Positions 1-8,169 of a DNA stretch of 64,000 nt are shown here, piece after piece (within the stretch, counting starts at the first letter, position 1; the number at the start of each line of letters is the position of its first letter). The notes under the pieces were generated by a model, which was not told the DNA's origin, ran no database searches, and worked only from the letters and a program-made list of their open reading frames with translations. Both the position numbers and the translations under genes were made by a program. The DNA is taken from assembly GCF_021391495.1 (NCBI RefSeq), contig NZ_CP090063.1, positions 8,119,623 through 8,183,622 of the forward strand. Direction: 5' to 3'. This stretch comes from Amycolatopsis acidiphila (lineage in GTDB: Bacteria > Actinomycetota > Actinomycetes > Mycobacteriales > Pseudonocardiaceae).

Positions 1-1122
1 GAGCACCGCCGCGACGACGAACGGGGCGTGCGGCGAACCGAACCAGCTCGCCACGTGACCGACGAGGGTCGCGGCCGCCGCGCCGCCGAGCCACCGGCAG
101 AAGTTGTAGCCCGCGCTGGCGACCGGCCGCGGCGCGTCGCTGATCGACATCGCGGTGCCGGTGAACAGGGTGTTGAGCAGGCCGGAGATCAGCCCCGAGA
201 CGATCACCCCGGCCACCACGACCGGCTTGCTCGGCACGGCGAGCACGACCATCAGCACGGCGTACCCGAGCACCGAAACGGCGGTCGCGTGCCGCTCACC
301 GAGCTTGTGCGCGAGCTTCGGCGCGAGCACGACGCCGGCGACCGCGACGCACAGGCCCCAGCCGCAGAAGATGAGGCCCACCGCGACCGCGCCCCATTCG
401 AGCACGAACGGGGTCCAGGCCAGCACGGTGAAGAACGCGGCCGTGTAGAGCGCAGAGCCGATCGAGGTCCGCAGCAAACCCTTGTGTGCCAGAGCCCGCA
501 ACGGGTCGGTCAGCCGGATCCGGGGCCGTTTCTCGTGCGAGTCGCGGGCCAGGAAGATCGAGCACAGGACCAGGGCGGCCGCCATCAGCACCGCGGTGCC
601 GACGAACGGCCCGCGCCACGAGATGCTGCCCAGCAACGCGCCGAGCAGCGGTCCGACCGCCAGGCCGACACCGAGCGCCGCCTCGTAGAGCAGGATCGCG
701 CCTGCCTGACCACCGGTGGCCGCGCCGACGATCACCGACAACGCGGTCGCGATGAAGAAGGCGTTGCCGAGCCCCCACACCGCCCGCAGCGCGACGAGCT
801 GCCCGATCGAGCCCGCGGCCGCGCACAGGGCGGTGGCGAGCACGATCAGCACGAGCCCGGTGAGCACCGTGCGCTTCGGGCCGAACCGGGCGCTCGCGGC
901 GCCGGTGATCAGCATGGCCAGCACCTGCACGCCGAGGTAGGACGAGAACAGCAGGGTGACCTGGGACGCCGTGGCGTGCAGCCCGTCGGCGATGGACAGC
1001 AGGATGGGATCGACCAGGCCGATCCCCATGAAGGCGATCACGGCCGCGAAGGCGGTGATCCAGACCTGTTTCGGCTGGCCCTTCAGCGCGTCCAGCAGAC
1101 TTCCGTGCGCTTTAGTGCTCAT
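1..1122 (-). CDS. MFS transporter (3' end outside window)
   Basis: This reads open from an ATG at 1122 to the window edge, giving 374 residues without a stop, so the C-terminus is cut off. The protein is almost entirely hydrophobic segments typical of the major facilitator superfamily. The first helix (about residues 20-45) is followed by the loop SARFGPKR, which resembles the MFS loop 2-3 signature. A second six-helix bundle starts near residue 210. The start overlaps the end of the upstream marR-type gene by 11 bp, so the two are probably translationally coupled. A MarR-MFS pair usually acts as a drug or small-molecule efflux pump with its own repressor. The substrate cannot be told from sequence. 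Confidence 0.85.
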   Translation of the reverse strand, partial: MSTKAHGSLLDALKGQPKQVWITAFAAVIAFMGIGLVDPILLSIADGLHATASQVTLLFSSYLGVQVLAMLITGAASARFGPKRTVLTGLVLIVLATALCAAAGSIGQLVALRAVWGLGNAFFIATALSVIVGAATGGQAGAILLYEAALGVGLAVGPLLGALLGSISWRGPFVGTAVLMAAALVLCSIFLARDSHEKRPRIRLTDPLRALAHKGLLRTSIGSALYTAAFFTVLAWTPFVLEWGAVAVGLIFCGWGLCVAVAGVVLAPKLAHKLGERHATAVSVLGYAVLMVVLAVPSKPVVVAGVIVSGLISGLLNTLFTGTAMSISDAPRPVASAGYNFCRWLGGAAAATLVGHVASWFGSPHAPFVVAAVL

Positions 1123-1567
1123 CCAGCAACTCCTCCTTCTTCGCTGGATCAATGAGCCGTCTCAGGGCGGGCAGCGCGGCGTCGATGGCCGCGCGCTCGC
1201 TCGGGTCCAGAGCGGTGAGCCGCTCACGAAGGAACTCCTCCCGCGCCACGACGACCTCGTCGAGGTACCGCACGCCCGCCTCGGTGGCCGCGACCAGCAC
1301 CGCGCGCCGGTCGCCGGGATCGGCCGTCCTGGTCACCAGTCCGAGCCGTTCCAGCCGCCGGACCAGGTCGGTCATCGACGGCTGCCGGACGCTCTCGAGC
1401 TCGGCGAGGACGCTCATCCGGCGCGGGCCGCCGTTGACCAGCTCGGTCAGCACCGAACCCTGGGCCAGCGTGAGCTGGTGCTGGGGCGTGAGACGGCGGA
1501 CCATGTAGTACAGGCGAAAGACGAGGGGGCGCAGTTCGTGCGCGAGCTCGTGCACTCCGGACATCAC
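1112..1567 (-). CDS. MarR family transcriptional regulator
   Basis: This is a 151-residue winged-helix protein of normal MarR length. The HTH and wing (about residues 55-95) contain QPSMTDLVRRLERLGLV and the wing motif DPGDRRAVLV, which is diagnostic for the family. It starts at GTG 1567 or ATG 1564; an AGGATAG stretch upstream on the minus strand fits ATG 1564 slightly better. It overlaps the MFS gene and likely represses this two-gene operon. Inverted repeats lie directly upstream of its start and are the obvious autoregulatory operator. The ligand is unknown. Confidence 0.9.
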   Translation of the reverse strand: MMSGVHELAHELRPLVFRLYYMVRRLTPQHQLTLAQGSVLTELVNGGPRRMSVLAELESVRQPSMTDLVRRLERLGLVTRTADPGDRRAVLVAATEAGVRYLDEVVVAREEFLRERLTALDPSERAAIDAALPALRRLIDPAKKEELLDEH

Positions 1568-1597
1568 TTAGCTATCCTAAGCAATTTTAGTTAGGAT
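1567..1597. promoter_or_regulatory. Inverted repeats upstream of marR (candidate operator)
   Basis: ATCCTAA (1574-1580) and TTAGGAT (1591-1597) form a perfect 7-bp inverted repeat with a 10-bp spacer. CTTAG (1567-1571) and CTAAG (1577-1581) make an overlapping shorter one. The AT-rich patch stands out from the GC-rich surroundings and lies between the divergent marR-type and HAD genes. MarR dimers commonly bind such sites next to their own promoter, so autoregulation is likely. Binding is inferred. Confidence 0.55.
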
Positions 1598-1628
1598 GTC
1601 GAAGTAACTCGGCTCACAGGGAGCGGTA

Positions 1629-2264
1629 TTGGACGCGGTGGTTTTCGACCTCGACGGAGTGCTCGTCGACTCCGAACGAACCTGGGACGAGGTGCGGCGC
1701 GCGGTCGTCGCCGAGCACGGCGGGCATTGGACGGACGCGGCGACCCGTGCGATGCAGGGGATGAGCACCCCGGAATGGGCGCGGTACCTGGTCGAGGAGC
1801 TCGGCGCGCGGCTCACGCCGGAGCGGATCGCGGAGGTCGTGGTCGACGAGATGGCCAAGCGCTACGCGGACGGGCCGCCCGTGCTGCCGGGAGCCGAGGA
1901 GACCGTGCGCGCGGTCGCCGAGCGCTACCCGGTGGCGATCGCCAGCTCCTCGCCACCGGTGCTGATCAAGGCGTTCCTCGAGGCCACCGGGCTCACCGGA
2001 CTCGTGCGGACGGCGGTGTCCAGCGAGCAGGTCGCGGCGGGCAAGCCGGCCCCGGACGTGTACCTGCGGGCGGCGGAGCTGCTCGCCGTCCGGCCGCAGA
2101 CCTGCGCGGCCGTCGAGGACACCACCAACGGGATGCGCTCGGCGCTCGCCGCGGGGATGGCGGTCTACGCGGTGCCGAACCCGCATTTCCCGCCGGACCC
2201 GGCGGTACTCGCCGAGGTCGCTTTCGTGCTGGACGACATCACGGAGCTTCCCTCCCGCCTCTAG
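1629..2264 (+). CDS. HAD superfamily hydrolase, beta-phosphoglucomutase-like
   Basis: This 211-residue protein has all HAD motifs. Motif I is FDLDGVLVDSE near residue 6, with nucleophile and acid Asp. Motif II is ASSSPP near residue 102. The conserved Lys lies in AAGKPAPDVY near residue 138. Motif III is AAVEDTTNGMRSA near residue 160. A helical cap sits between motifs I and II (subfamily I). The proposed start is TTG 1629 with an SD-like GGGAGCGG just upstream; no ATG or GTG precedes motif I in this frame. The likely substrate is a phosphorylated sugar or small metabolite, not specified by sequence. It is divergent from the marR-type gene and its stop overlaps the TetR gene tail-to-tail by 4 bp. 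Confidence 0.85.
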   Translation: MDAVVFDLDGVLVDSERTWDEVRRAVVAEHGGHWTDAATRAMQGMSTPEWARYLVEELGARLTPERIAEVVVDEMAKRYADGPPVLPGAEETVRAVAERYPVAIASSSPPVLIKAFLEATGLTGLVRTAVSSEQVAAGKPAPDVYLRAAELLAVRPQTCAAVEDTTNGMRSALAAGMAVYAVPNPHFPPDPAVLAEVAFVLDDITELPSRL

Positions 2265-2911
2265 AAGCCGCGGTCGGTCGCCCGCAGCCGCCCCGCCAGC
2301 CCGGGTTCCGCGCCTGACAACGTTGTCTTCGGCTCGGCGAGCTCGTACATCCGGTACAGCCGGCGGCGGACCTGCTCCACCGGGTACTGCGGGCCGTAGA
2401 CCACGGCCTTGTAGATGACGCCTTCGAGCACGCTGCGCAGCATGATCTCCTCGACCGCCGGGTCCTCGGCGCCGCGCTGCTCGAACAGCTCGCGCAGGCT
2501 GTCCTCCAGGAGGCTCAGCCGCTCGTCCTTGCGGGCCTCGACCTCGGCGAAGATCGGATGGGTCGAGGGCTGCACGACCAGGCTCAGGATCACGCCCTGC
2601 ACCGGCAGGTTCGACATCATCCCGCCCAGCACCCCGTCGATGATCCCGCCGAGCCGCTCGTCCGGACCGCCCGGTACGTCGATGATCGCCGCGACGCCGT
2701 CGAGGTAGGCGTCGAGCAGCTCCTCGACCAGCAGGTGCTTGTTCGGGAAGTAATAGGAGGCCAGTCCGCGGGACACCCCGGCGCGCTGGGTGATCTCGGT
2801 GATCGTGGCGCCGTGGTACCCCTTCTCGGCGAACACCTGCAGGGCCGCGGCCAGGATCTTCTGCCGCGCCTGGGTACGCATCTCCTCGTTGGCGCTGGAC
2901 GATCGGGGCAC
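2261..2911 (-). CDS. TetR family transcriptional regulator
   Basis: This is a 216-residue regulator. The N-terminal HTH (about residues 14-60) reads KILAAALQVFAEKGYHGATI followed by SRGLASYYFPNKHLLVEEL, the classic TetR DNA-binding pattern. The C-terminal all-helical ligand domain matches no family I can name. There is no obvious co-transcribed target; the neighbours are the convergent HAD gene and ino1, which is separated by a terminator. A 10-bp palindrome lies 93 bp upstream of the start. Target and ligand are unknown. Confidence 0.88.
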   Translation of the reverse strand: MPRSSSANEEMRTQARQKILAAALQVFAEKGYHGATITEITQRAGVSRGLASYYFPNKHLLVEELLDAYLDGVAAIIDVPGGPDERLGGIIDGVLGGMMSNLPVQGVILSLVVQPSTHPIFAEVEARKDERLSLLEDSLRELFEQRGAEDPAVEEIMLRSVLEGVIYKAVVYGPQYPVEQVRRRLYRMYELAEPKTTLSGAEPGLAGRLRATDRGF

Positions 2912-3003
2912 CGGACTCCTTCACTGACGAAACCGGCGCTCGCCGGCAGACCCCCTCTACTCTGCCTGCCGGTGAGCACCGGAACCCCGGGTTCAGCGTT
3001 GAC

Positions 3004-3013
3004 TGTACGTACA
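3004..3013. promoter_or_regulatory. Palindrome TGTACGTACA upstream of tetR
   Basis: This is a perfect 10-bp palindrome between the TetR start (2911) and the ino1 terminator. It lies within a less GC-rich stretch that could hold the tetR promoter, so it is a candidate autoregulatory operator. Position is the only support. Confidence 0.35.
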
Positions 3014-3032
3014 TCCAGTTGAAAGGGTGACG

Positions 3033-3065
3033 ACTCTCCCCCGGCCGGGGAGGCCAGGGGAGAGT
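3033..3065 (-). terminator. Hairpin downstream of ino1
   Basis: ACTCTCCCC (3033-3041) pairs with GGGGAGAGT (3057-3065) in a 9-bp GC-rich stem, 6 bp past the ino1 stop codon. There is no U-tract, as is common for actinobacterial terminators. Confidence 0.6.
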
Positions 3066-3071
3066 GAGAGG

Positions 3072-4163
3072 TCAGCGCTCGACGTCGCCGCGGATGAAGG
3101 CCTCGACGGAGTCGCGGGCCTGCGAGTCGTTGTACTGCACCGGCGGCGACTTCATGAAGTACGAGGACGCCGACAGCAGCGGGCCGCCGATCCCGCGGTC
3201 CAGCGCGATCTTCGCGGCGCGGACGGCGTCGATGATGATGCCGGCCGAGTTGGGGGAGTCCCACACCTCGAGCTTGTACTCCAGGTTGAGCGGGACGTCG
3301 CCGAACGCGCGGCCCTCGAGCCGGACGTAGGCCCACTTGCGGTCCTCGAGCCACTGCACGTAGTCCGACGGGCCGACGTGCACGTTCGCCTTGCCCATGT
3401 CGCGGTCGACCTGGGAGGTCACGGACTGGGTCTTGGAGACCTTCTTGGACTCCAGGCGCTCGAGCTCCTTCATGTTCTTGAAGTCCATGTTGCCGCCGAC
3501 GTTGAGCTGCATCGTGCGGTCGAGCTGGACACCCCGGTCCTCGAACAGCTTCGCCAGCACCCGGTGCGTGATCGTGGCGCCGACCTGGGACTTGATGTCG
3601 TCGCCGACGATCGGCAGACCCGCGTCGGTGAACTTCTGCGCCCACTCCGGGTTCGAGGCGATGAACACCGGGATCGCGTTGACGAACGCCACGCCCGCGT
3701 CGATCGCGCACTGCGCGTAGAACTTCTGCGCCGCGTCCGAGCCCACCGGCAGGTAGGACACCAGCACGCTCGCGCCCGACTCCTTGATCGCGGCGACGAC
3801 GTCGACCGGCGTCTCGTCGGACTCCTCGATGGTCTCCTGGTAGAACCGGCCGAGCCCGTCGAGGGTGTGGCCACGCTGCACCGGCACGCCCAGCGGCGGC
3901 ACGTCGGCGATCTTGATCGTGTTGTTCTCGCTGGCCAGGATCGCCTCGGACAGGTCGTGCCCGACCTTCTTCGCGTCCACGTCGAACGCCGCGACGAACT
4001 CCACGTCCCGCACGTGATAAGGGCCGAAACGCACATGCATCAGCCCGGGCACCCGCGCGGCCTCGTCAGCGTCCGCGTAGTAGTGCACCCCCTGCACCAG
4101 CGATGCCGCGCAGTTGCCGACGCCAACGATGGCCACCTTGACGCGGCCGCTGTTGTCGCCCAT
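3072..4163 (-). CDS. ino1: Inositol-3-phosphate synthase
   Basis: This 363-residue protein matches actinobacterial Ino1 (M. tuberculosis Rv0046c), which is shorter than the eukaryotic enzyme. It cyclises glucose-6-phosphate to 1L-myo-inositol-1-phosphate using NAD, feeding phosphatidylinositol, PIM and mycothiol synthesis. The N-terminal Rossmann motif is [18 protein letters not shown] (about residues 8-25). The catalytic region includes [35 protein letters not shown] and [12 protein letters not shown]. It lies downstream of the padR-type gene on the same strand, 60 bp away, an arrangement conserved in actinobacteria. A hairpin terminator follows. Confidence 0.97.
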   Translation of the reverse strand: MGDNSGRVKVAIVGVGNCAASLVQGVHYYADADEAARVPGLMHVRFGPYHVRDVEFVAAFDVDAKKVGHDLSEAILASENNTIKIADVPPLGVPVQRGHTLDGLGRFYQETIEESDETPVDVVAAIKESGASVLVSYLPVGSDAAQKFYAQCAIDAGVAFVNAIPVFIASNPEWAQKFTDAGLPIVGDDIKSQVGATITHRVLAKLFEDRGVQLDRTMQLNVGGNMDFKNMKELERLESKKVSKTQSVTSQVDRDMGKANVHVGPSDYVQWLEDRKWAYVRLEGRAFGDVPLNLEYKLEVWDSPNSAGIIIDAVRAAKIALDRGIGGPLLSASSYFMKSPPVQYNDSQARDSVEAFIRGDVER

Positions 4164-4223
4164 GCCGGATTCTCCTTCGGTCGTTTCTTGTTCAGGTCAG
4201 TGCTGCTCGTCCGCGGGCGGCCG

Positions 4224-4808
4224 CTAGTTCTGCGCGCCGCGCTGCTCGGCCTGCTCGTGCGCGATCAGCTCGTTGAGCCAGCGGACTTCGCGCTCGCTGC
4301 TCTCCAGGCCCAGCCGGTGCAGCTCGCGGGTGTAGCGGTCGATCTTCTCTTCGGCTCTGGCCATGGCCGCCCGCAAGCCCTCCCGGCGCTCTTCGACGCG
4401 CCGGCGACGGCCTTCCAGGATGCGCATGCGGACATCGGCCGGGGTCCTGGAGAAGAACGCCAGGTGCACCCCGAAACCCTCGTCGTCCCAGGTCTGCGGA
4501 CCGGCGTCGCCGAGCAGCTCGGCGAAGTGCTCCTTGCCCTCGGCGGTGAGCTTGTACACCCTTCGGGCACGCCGGACCCTGGGCCTCGGCTGGGTCTTGG
4601 CGACGGTGTTCGTGGTCTTGTCGTGCGCACCGACCTCATCGGCCTCCTCGACGATGAAGCCCGCCCGCTGCAGTCTCCGTAGAGTCGGATACAGCGAGCC
4701 GTACGAGAACGTGCGGAACATGCCGAGCGTCTCGTGCAGTCGTTTGCGCAGCACGTACCCGTGCATGGGCGCCTCGTGCAGCAGCCCCAGTACGGCGAAC
4801 TCCAACAC
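4224..4808 (-). CDS. PadR family transcriptional regulator (Rv0047c-like)
   Basis: The frame is open from 4850, but the GTG at 4808 is preferred. It carries an AGGGGG-type SD about 8 nt upstream and gives the canonical PadR start LEFAVLGLLHEAPMHGYVLRK. The resulting 194-residue protein has the PadR winged helix (residues 1-75, with FSYGSLYPTLRRLQRAGFI), a basic linker, and a C-terminal coiled-coil dimerisation helix (EERREGLRAAMARAEEKIDR). It is upstream of ino1 and probably in one operon with it, so it is a good candidate regulator of inositol synthesis; that role is inferred. A palindrome upstream is a candidate autoregulatory site. Confidence 0.9.
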   Translation of the reverse strand: MLEFAVLGLLHEAPMHGYVLRKRLHETLGMFRTFSYGSLYPTLRRLQRAGFIVEEADEVGAHDKTTNTVAKTQPRPRVRRARRVYKLTAEGKEHFAELLGDAGPQTWDDEGFGVHLAFFSRTPADVRMRILEGRRRRVEERREGLRAAMARAEEKIDRYTRELHRLGLESSEREVRWLNELIAHEQAEQRGAQN

Positions 4809-4863
4809 GGTGCACCCCCTCTCGGGCGACAAACGACGACATAGCGTCAACCTAACGCCAGAG

Positions 4864-4882
4864 TATATCGGGCCGATACATC
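4864..4882. promoter_or_regulatory. Palindrome in padR / DUF5318 divergent promoter region
   Basis: TATCGGGCCGATA (4867-4879) is a perfect palindrome around a single central base, within a wider imperfect one. It lies 59 bp upstream of the padR GTG and 172 bp upstream of the divergent gene. PadR proteins usually bind AT-flanked dyads of this kind at their own promoters. Binding is inferred. Confidence 0.45.
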
Positions 4883-5050
4883 GAAGTGGCGCAGCTAACG
4901 ACTCGGAGCATCGGAAGTTCGCCCGGATGGAGTGGTGGAGTTCACCAGAGAGTTATCGAACCGTCGGCGTGTTCCTCCACCTCGCCCAGATCTTTAGACC
5001 CAACAGCTCATGGCGGCCCAACATCGGGCACGTACGCTGTCCTCGTGCAG

Positions 5051-5443
5051 ATGCAGCGACACGTCGTGGACTACGGGCTACAGCGCCGGGCGCTGCTGTC
5101 CGACTTCCGCGCCGGTCGCCTCGGTAGGAAGGACGTCTGCGACGCAGACCCGTACCTGCTCAGGGCGGCGAAGTTCCACGGCGAGCCGACCGACACCCAG
5201 TGTCCGGTCTGCCTTTCGCCTGCGCTGACGCTCGTGTCCTGGGTGTACGGCGACGAGCTCAAGCACGTCGCCGGCTCGGCGAAGACACCGGCCGAGCTCG
5301 CCAGGATGGCCGCGCTGTTCGGCGAGTTCACCGTGCACGTGGTGGAGGTCTGCGGGACGTGCCGATGGAACCACCTGGTGCTGTCATACGTCCTGGGCAC
5401 GGGAACACCGCACGGGACGTCGAAGAGGACCGCCGGGCAGTGA
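5051..5443 (+). CDS. DUF5318 family zinc-ribbon-like protein (Rv0049-like)
   Basis: This is a 130-residue protein starting MQRHVVDYGLQRRALL at ATG 5051, with GTG 5045 as an alternative. Two CxxC pairs, CPVC (residues 55-58) and CGTC (residues 99-102), suggest a zinc ribbon. It matches the conserved hypothetical that precedes ponA1 in mycobacteria. The function is unknown. Its position between padR-ino1 and the PBP gene is conserved in actinobacteria, and it lies 63 bp upstream of the PBP gene, so it may be co-transcribed with it. Confidence 0.85.
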   Translation: MQRHVVDYGLQRRALLSDFRAGRLGRKDVCDADPYLLRAAKFHGEPTDTQCPVCLSPALTLVSWVYGDELKHVAGSAKTPAELARMAALFGEFTVHVVEVCGTCRWNHLVLSYVLGTGTPHGTSKRTAGQ

Positions 5444-5506
5444 CCGAACGAAAACCGTGACCGTGCCAGCGGCGTACCCCGAATCGCCGGTCTGGGAGGC
5501 TCCTTC

Positions 5507-8101
5507 GTGAACGACGAGTACAACCGCTCCTGGCCAGGTCAGGAGCCTGATGAGCCCCGTCCTGCCCCGCGGCAGGGCGGTGGCGCGCCGCGCCGTCCGC
5601 AGCCGGGCGGGCCGCAGTGGCCCGGCGAGGGCCAGCAGCCCGGCTGGCCCGCCGGCGGTGACCCCGACGGCGGCCCCACCCAGCGCCGCGTCCCGCCCGC
5701 CGGTCGCCCGACGCCGCCTCGTCAGCCAGGAACACCGCCTCCCGGTCCGAACCGCGGCGGCTACCAGCCGCCGCCTCCGCCTTCCGGTCCGCCGAACCGC
5801 GAGCCCGGGCTGCTCACGCACAGCCCGCTGGGCGGCGCGGGTGGTTACCCCGAGGACGACTACGACGACTACGACGACGAGCAGGACCGGTTCAACGAGT
5901 TCGGCTCGGGCGACGAGTCGTCCGAAGAGGAGCCCACGGTCAAGGACGACAAGGCGGCGCTGACGCCCAAGCAGCGCAAGAAGCGCCGCTGGAAGATCGT
6001 CCGCCGCACGTTGTACGTCCTTTTCGGCCTGTTCGTGATCGTGCCCGCGATCGGCTTCACGGTGTCGTACTTCCTGGTCGACGTGCCCACCCCGGAAGAG
6101 GTGCTGGCGCAGCAGAGCCAGGTCGTGACGTACTACTACGGCGACAACTCGGTGATGGGCAAGGAGGTCCCGGACACCGGGAACCGCGAGATCCTCAAGC
6201 CCGGGCAGATCCCGGAGACCGTCAAGCACGCGGTGTACGCGGCGGAGGACGCCACCTTCGAGACCAACAACGGTTTCGACGTGATCGGTATCGCACGCGC
6301 CGCGTACAACAACGTCACCGGCGGCTCCGGCGGTGGCTCCACGATCTCGCAGCAGTACATCAAGAAGGCCACGGAGAACGAGGCGCCGACGCTCACCCGT
6401 AAGGCCACGGAGCTGGTCAAGTCGTTCAAGATGAACCAGACCCAGCCCAAGGAAGACATCATCACGGCGTACCTGAACATCGTCTACTTCGGACGAAACG
6501 CCTACGGCATCCAGGCCGCCGCGCACGCGTACTTCAACAAGGACGCCGCGCAGCTGAGCCCGTCGGAGGCGGCGCTGCTGGCCGGGCTGATCCAGGGCCC
6601 GAGCAAGTCGGAGAACACCGAGTACGCCCAGTGGCGCTGGAACTACGTGATGGACAACATGGTCAAGTACCAGTGGCTGCCCGCCGCCGAACGGCAGGCC
6701 GCGCAGTTCCCGACCCCGTTGCCGAAGGACCAGACCAAGCCGCAGGCGATCAAGGGTCCGGAGGCGTTCATCCAGGCCCAGGTCGAGGACGAGCTGGACG
6801 CGGCGGGCTACTCCAAGGAGAAGCTGCAGGCAGGCGGCTACAACATCTACACGACCATCGACCCGTCGGCACAGAAGCTGATGGAGGACACCGCGCACAA
6901 GTACATGGACGACCAGCCGGCGGTGTTGAAGAACGCGATGGTGGCGGTCGACCCGAAGACCCGCGGGGTGATCGCCTACTACGGCGGGCCGAACGACAAG
7001 ACCAACGCGGTGGACTGGGGCGGTACGAAACGCAACCCCGGTTCGTCGTTCAAGGCGTTCGACGTGACGGCGTTCTTCAAGATGGGCAAGGGCCTCGGCG
7101 AGACGTTCGACGGCACCACGCACCGGCAGTTCGGCACGGTCAACGGAAAACCGCGCTACATCAACAACGCGGGCGCGTCCAACAGCTGTTCGAAGGAGTG
7201 CACGGTCGCCGAGGCGATGATGCGCTCGACGAACACCGTGTTCTTCGACCTGGTGGCGAACGTGACCGGGCCGCAGGCGGTCAAGGACGCGGCGAAGGAG
7301 GCCGGGGTCACCGGCCTCGACAGCACCGCGGTCGACAACAACATCGCGCTCGGCGGTGGTACGACCGAGGTCACGCCGCTGGACATGGCCTCGGGATACG
7401 CCACGTTCGCCGACGACGGAATCGCGATGCAGCGGCACTTCGTGTCGAAGGTGACCGACCCGGGCGGCAACGTCGTGTTCCAGACGCCGAGCAACCCGGC
7501 GCCGGCGTTCGCGGACAACAACGCGGACAAGAGCAAGCAGATCGCGGGCAACGTGACGATGGCGCTGAAGCCGGTCATCGACTTCTCGAAGCTGAAGTGT
7601 CCGCCGAACCACGAGTGCGCGGGCAAGACCGGTACCCAGCAGTACGACGCGAGCGGCCCGAACGCCAGCGGCAACTCGAACGACAACTCGCAGGTGTGGA
7701 TGGTGGGCTACACCCCGTCCATCGCGGTCTCGTCGTGGGTCGGCACCGGTGGCAACCAGCCGCTGAAGGACAAGAACGGCAAAGCGGTCGGCAGTGGTGG
7801 TCTCCCCGCCCAGATGTGGCAGGAGTTCATGAACAACTACCTGAAGGACAAGCCGGCGGAGAAGTTCTCGACGGTGCAGCCGATCGGCAAGGCCGCGACG
7901 GCGTCCGGCGACGAGTCGACGACGACGAAGCAGACGACGACCACCACGACGACCACGCAGTCGAGCACGACGACACAGCCGACCACGACCACGGAGTCGC
8001 CGAGTTCGAGTTCGCGTACCCGGCCGAGCATCCCGACGGGGATCATCCCGACGGGCCCGGGCCGCAACGGCTTCGGCGGCACGACGGTGCCCACGGGCTG
8101 A
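5507..8101 (+). CDS. ponA1: Class A penicillin-binding protein (transglycosylase/transpeptidase)
   Basis: This is an 864-residue bifunctional peptidoglycan synthase starting at GTG 5507 behind a GGGAGG SD. Residues 1-150 are a cytoplasmic tail rich in Pro, Gly and acidic residues. One membrane helix follows (about 165-190). The GT51 domain has its catalytic Glu at E247 (AAEDATFE) and GGSTISQQYIKK. The transpeptidase domain carries S513-x-x-K516 (PGSSFKAF), S574-T575-N576 and K707-T708-G709. A Thr-rich linker and Pro-rich tail end the protein. It polymerises and cross-links glycan strands at the septum or pole. The order ponA1 then GT87 matches M. tuberculosis Rv0050-Rv0051. Confidence 0.96.
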   Translation: MNDEYNRSWPGQEPDEPRPAPRQGGGAPRRPQPGGPQWPGEGQQPGWPAGGDPDGGPTQRRVPPAGRPTPPRQPGTPPPGPNRGGYQPPPPPSGPPNREPGLLTHSPLGGAGGYPEDDYDDYDDEQDRFNEFGSGDESSEEEPTVKDDKAALTPKQRKKRRWKIVRRTLYVLFGLFVIVPAIGFTVSYFLVDVPTPEEVLAQQSQVVTYYYGDNSVMGKEVPDTGNREILKPGQIPETVKHAVYAAEDATFETNNGFDVIGIARAAYNNVTGGSGGGSTISQQYIKKATENEAPTLTRKATELVKSFKMNQTQPKEDIITAYLNIVYFGRNAYGIQAAAHAYFNKDAAQLSPSEAALLAGLIQGPSKSENTEYAQWRWNYVMDNMVKYQWLPAAERQAAQFPTPLPKDQTKPQAIKGPEAFIQAQVEDELDAAGYSKEKLQAGGYNIYTTIDPSAQKLMEDTAHKYMDDQPAVLKNAMVAVDPKTRGVIAYYGGPNDKTNAVDWGGTKRNPGSSFKAFDVTAFFKMGKGLGETFDGTTHRQFGTVNGKPRYINNAGASNSCSKECTVAEAMMRSTNTVFFDLVANVTGPQAVKDAAKEAGVTGLDSTAVDNNIALGGGTTEVTPLDMASGYATFADDGIAMQRHFVSKVTDPGGNVVFQTPSNPAPAFADNNADKSKQIAGNVTMALKPVIDFSKLKCPPNHECAGKTGTQQYDASGPNASGNSNDNSQVWMVGYTPSIAVSSWVGTGGNQPLKDKNGKAVGSGGLPAQMWQEFMNNYLKDKPAEKFSTVQPIGKAATASGDESTTTKQTTTTTTTTQSSTTTQPTTTTESPSSSSRTRPSIPTGIIPTGPGRNGFGGTTVPTG

Positions 8102-8169
8102 GGACAGCACCCGGCCGGATGAGACTGCCTTCAGCCGGAACCAACCCGGCTGCCCGTAACATCGCGCGG

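Noticed and set aside
2316..2327. Perfect 12-bp palindrome GACAACGTTGTC
   Set aside because: It lies within the 3' coding region of the tetR-type gene, far from any promoter; no supporting context.
7910..8000. ACG/ACC-rich tandem-looking DNA near the PBP 3' end
   Set aside because: It encodes the Thr-rich linker common to actinobacterial class A PBPs and is not an independent repeat element.
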